Below are positions 19,513 through 22,273 of a stretch of 22,273 nt of DNA, one piece after another. Numbering within the stretch: position 1 is the first letter of the stretch; each line of letters begins with the position of its first letter. The DNA is from Tubiluchus corallicola (lineage: Eukaryota; Priapulida; Priapulimorpha; Priapulimorphida; Tubiluchidae): positions 1-22,273 of the forward strand of contig JAQGDQ010000456.1 in assembly GCA_030141605.1 (NCBI GenBank). Direction: 5' to 3'. The translations under genes were made by a program, and so were the position numbers. The notes under the pieces were generated by a model. The model worked only from the letters and a program-made list of their open reading frames with translations, did no database searches and was not told the origin of the DNA.

Positions 19513-22273
19513 TGACCTTCCGAGTGTGCGTCATAATGTGACACTGACTCACCTTCCCAGTGTTCACCATAATGTGACACTGACTCACCTTCCCAGTGTT
19601 CACCATAATGTGACACTGACTCATCTTCCCAGTGTTCACCATAATGTGACACTGACTCACCTTCCCAGTGTTCATCATAATGCAACACTGACTCATCTTC
19701 CCAGTGTTCATCATAATGTGACACTGACTCATCTTCCCAGTGTTCATCATAATGTGACACTGACTCATCTTCCCAGTGTTCATCATAATGTGACACTGAC
19801 TCATCTTCCCAGTGTGCACCATAATGTGACACTGACTCACCTTCCCAGTGTTCATCATAGTGCAACACTGATTCATTTTCCCAGTGTTCATCATAATGTG
19901 ACACTGACTTATCTTCCCAGTGTTCATCATAATGTGACACTGACTCATCTTCCCAGTGTGCACCATAATGTGACACTGACTCACCTTCCCAGTGTGCACC
20001 ATAATGTGACACTGACTCACCTTCCCAGTGTGCACCATAATGTGACACTGACTCACCTTCCTGGTGTGCACCATAATGTGACACTGACTTATCTTCCCAG
20101 TGTTCATCATAATGTGACACTGACTTATCTTCCTAGTGTGCACCATAATGTGACACTGACTTATCTTCCCAGTGTTCATCATAATGTGACACTGACTTAT
20201 CTTCCCAGTGTGCACCATAATGTGACACTGACTCACCTTCCCAGTGTTCACCATAATGTGACACTGACTCATCTTCCCAGTGTGCACCATAATGTGACAT
20301 TGACTCACCTTCCTGGTGTGCACCATAATGTGACATTGACTCACCTTCCCAGTGTTCATCATAATGTGACAATGACTCATCTTCCTAGTGTGCACCATAA
20401 TGTGACACTGACTTATCTTCCCAGTGTTCACCATAATGTGACACTGACTCATCTTCCCAGTGTGCACCATAATGCGACACTGACTCACCTTCCCAGTGTT
20501 CACCATAATGTGACAATGACTCATCTTCCCAGTGTTCACCATAATGCGACACTGACTCATCTTCCCAGTGTTCACCATAATGTGACACTGACTCATCTTC
20601 CCAGTGAGCACCATAATGCAACACTGACTCACCTTCCCAGTGTTCACCATAATGCGACACTGACTCACCTTCCCAGTGTTCACCATAATGTGACACTGAC
20701 TCACCTTCCCGGCATCACCATAATGTGACACTGACTCACCTTCCCAGTATTCATCGTAATGCGACACTGACTCATCTTCCCAGTGTTCACCATAATGTGA
20801 CACTGACTCACCTTCCCAGTGTTCACCATAATGCGACATTGACTCACCTTCCTAGTTTTCACCATAATGTGACACTGACTCATCTTCCCAGTGTTCACCA
20901 TAATGCAACACTGACTCACCTTCCCAGTGTTCATCATAATGTGACACTGACTCACCTTCCCAGTGTTCATCATAATGTGACACTGACTCACCTTCCCACT
21001 GTGCATCATAATGTGACACTGACTCACCTTCCCAGTAGGCACCATAATGTGACACTGACGCACCTTCCCAGCAGGGACCATAATGTGACACTGACTCACC
21101 TTCCCAGCAGGCACCATAATATGACACTGACTCACCTTCCCGGCAGGCACCATAATGTGACACTGACTCACCTTCCCGGCATCACCATAATGTGACACTG
21201 ACTCACCTTCCCGGCAGGCACCATAATGCGACACTGACTCCCCTTACCGGCATCACCATAATGTGACACTGACTCACCTTCCCAGCAGGCACCATAATGT
21301 GACACTGACTCACCTTCCCAGTGAGCACCATAATGTGACACTGACTCACCTTCCCGGCATCACCATAATGTGACACTGACTCACCTTCCCGGCATCACCA
21401 TAATGTGACACTGACTCACCTTCCCAGCAGGCACCATAATGTGACACTGACTCACCTTCCCAGCAGGCACCATAATGTGACACTGACTCACCTTCCCGGC
21501 AGGCACCATAATGTGACACTGACTCACCTTCCCGGCATCACCATAATGTGACACTGACTCACCTTCCCAGTAAGCACCATAATGTGACACTGACTCACCA
21601 TAACGTGACACTGACTCACCTTCCCGGCAGGCACCATAATGTGACACCGACTCACCTTCCCGGCAGGCACCATAATGTGACACTGACTCACCTTCCCAGC
21701 AGGCACCATAATGTGACACTGACTCACCTTCCCAGCAGGCACGATAATGTAACACTGACTCACCTTCCCGGCAGGCACCATAATGTGACACTGACTCATC
21801 TTCCCAGTGTTCACCATAATGTGACACTGACTCATCTTCCCAGTGTTCACCATAATGTGACACTGACTCATCTTCCCAGTGTTCACCATAATGTGACACT
21901 GACTCATCTTCCCAGTGTTCACCATAATGCAACACTGATTCATTTTCCCAGTGTTCATCATAATGTGACACTGACTCATCTTCCCAGTGTGCATCATAAT
22001 GCAACACTGACTCACCTTCCCAGTGTTCATCATAATGTGACACTGACTCACCTTCCCAGTGTTCACCATAATGCGACATTGACTCACCTTCCTAGTGTTC
22101 ACCATAATGTGACACTGACTCACCTTCCTAGTGTTCACCATAATGTGACACTGACTCATCTTCCCAGTGTTCACCATAATGCAACACTGACTCACCTTAC
22201 CAGTGTTCATCATAATGTGACACTGACTCACCTTCCCACTGTGCATCATAATGTGACACTGACTCACCTTCCC
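19513..22273. repeat. 36-bp minisatellite, about 76 units, running off the window
   Basis: The consensus is CACCATAATGTGACACTGAC followed by TCACCTTCCCAGTGTT. Common variants are CACC/CATC, GTT/GTG, TCACC/TCATC/TTATC, and, mostly after 20990, a CAGCAGG or CGGCAGG version. Several units are 35 bp (CCCGGCATCACC, first near 20708), and a few are fragments (near 21597). Blocks recur; for example 20840-21030 resembles 22060-22260. Most units contain TGACTCA. Frames stay open on both strands because 36 is a multiple of three, but the 35-bp units break them. Confidence 0.97.

Noticed and set aside
19472-22267. Minus-strand frames up to 455 codons with 12-residue repeats
   Set aside because: The 36-bp unit keeps several frames open; common variants change residues in these frames and there is no non-repeat coding context.

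Overview
The window is animal genomic DNA, most likely from a non-vertebrate metazoan. It holds a multi-exon gene with GT-AG introns, a tRNA-derived SINE, LINE remnants, non-autonomous DNA transposons and a very large amount of minisatellite. I cannot name the species from the sequence. There are no bacterial features: no operons, no ribosome binding sites and no compact coding.

The one clear gene is glycogenin (GYG), the self-glucosylating glycosyltransferase that primes glycogen synthesis. Six exons on the + strand (2403-2565, 6547-6658, 7659-7845, 8549-8662, 12206-12369, 14869-16045) join in phase into a continuous 638-codon frame. That frame runs from just after the DxD motif to the stop codon. 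The 5' end of the gene lies outside the window. The autoglucosylated tyrosine, the catalytic GGDQG segment and the KVVHFLG segment are present. The C-terminus is much longer than in vertebrate glycogenin-1. It carries two copies of the glycogen-synthase-binding motif, one at each end of an acidic linker of about 340 residues.

The most striking observation is at the left edge. The exon that should precede 2403, encoding the DxD motif with intact splice sites, is present at 612-789 but on the opposite strand. It sits in the 433-bp spacer of an almost perfect inverted repeat (1-424 and 858-1281, five mismatches, no gaps). Flipping the spacer would restore the gene. This is either a real invertible or inverted exon, or an assembly error caused by the inverted repeat.

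The introns and 3' flank contain five unrelated minisatellites besides the GAT/GAC tracts: 17-bp units with a 117-bp higher-order period (2711-3212); 39-bp units (about 3339-6330), interrupted by a 126-nt block of only G and T; 68-bp units in alternating variants (10249-10657); about 30-bp units with a 292-bp higher-order period (10871-12063); and 36-bp units (19513 to the window end). Tandem repeats make up well over a third of the window. Long open frames in the arrays follow from unit lengths divisible by three.

Transposons are readable in the introns. A 424-bp hAT-like element with an 8-bp target duplication is nested in a minus-strand LINE remnant. A 1,200-bp PIF/Harbinger-like element has TAA target duplications. 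There is also an AT-rich element with short inverted ends, a LINE 3' end on the + strand and a SINE. Downstream of the gene lie a promoter-like cluster (E-box, two inverted CCAAT boxes, CRE), a polyadenylation signal, and the 36-bp array.
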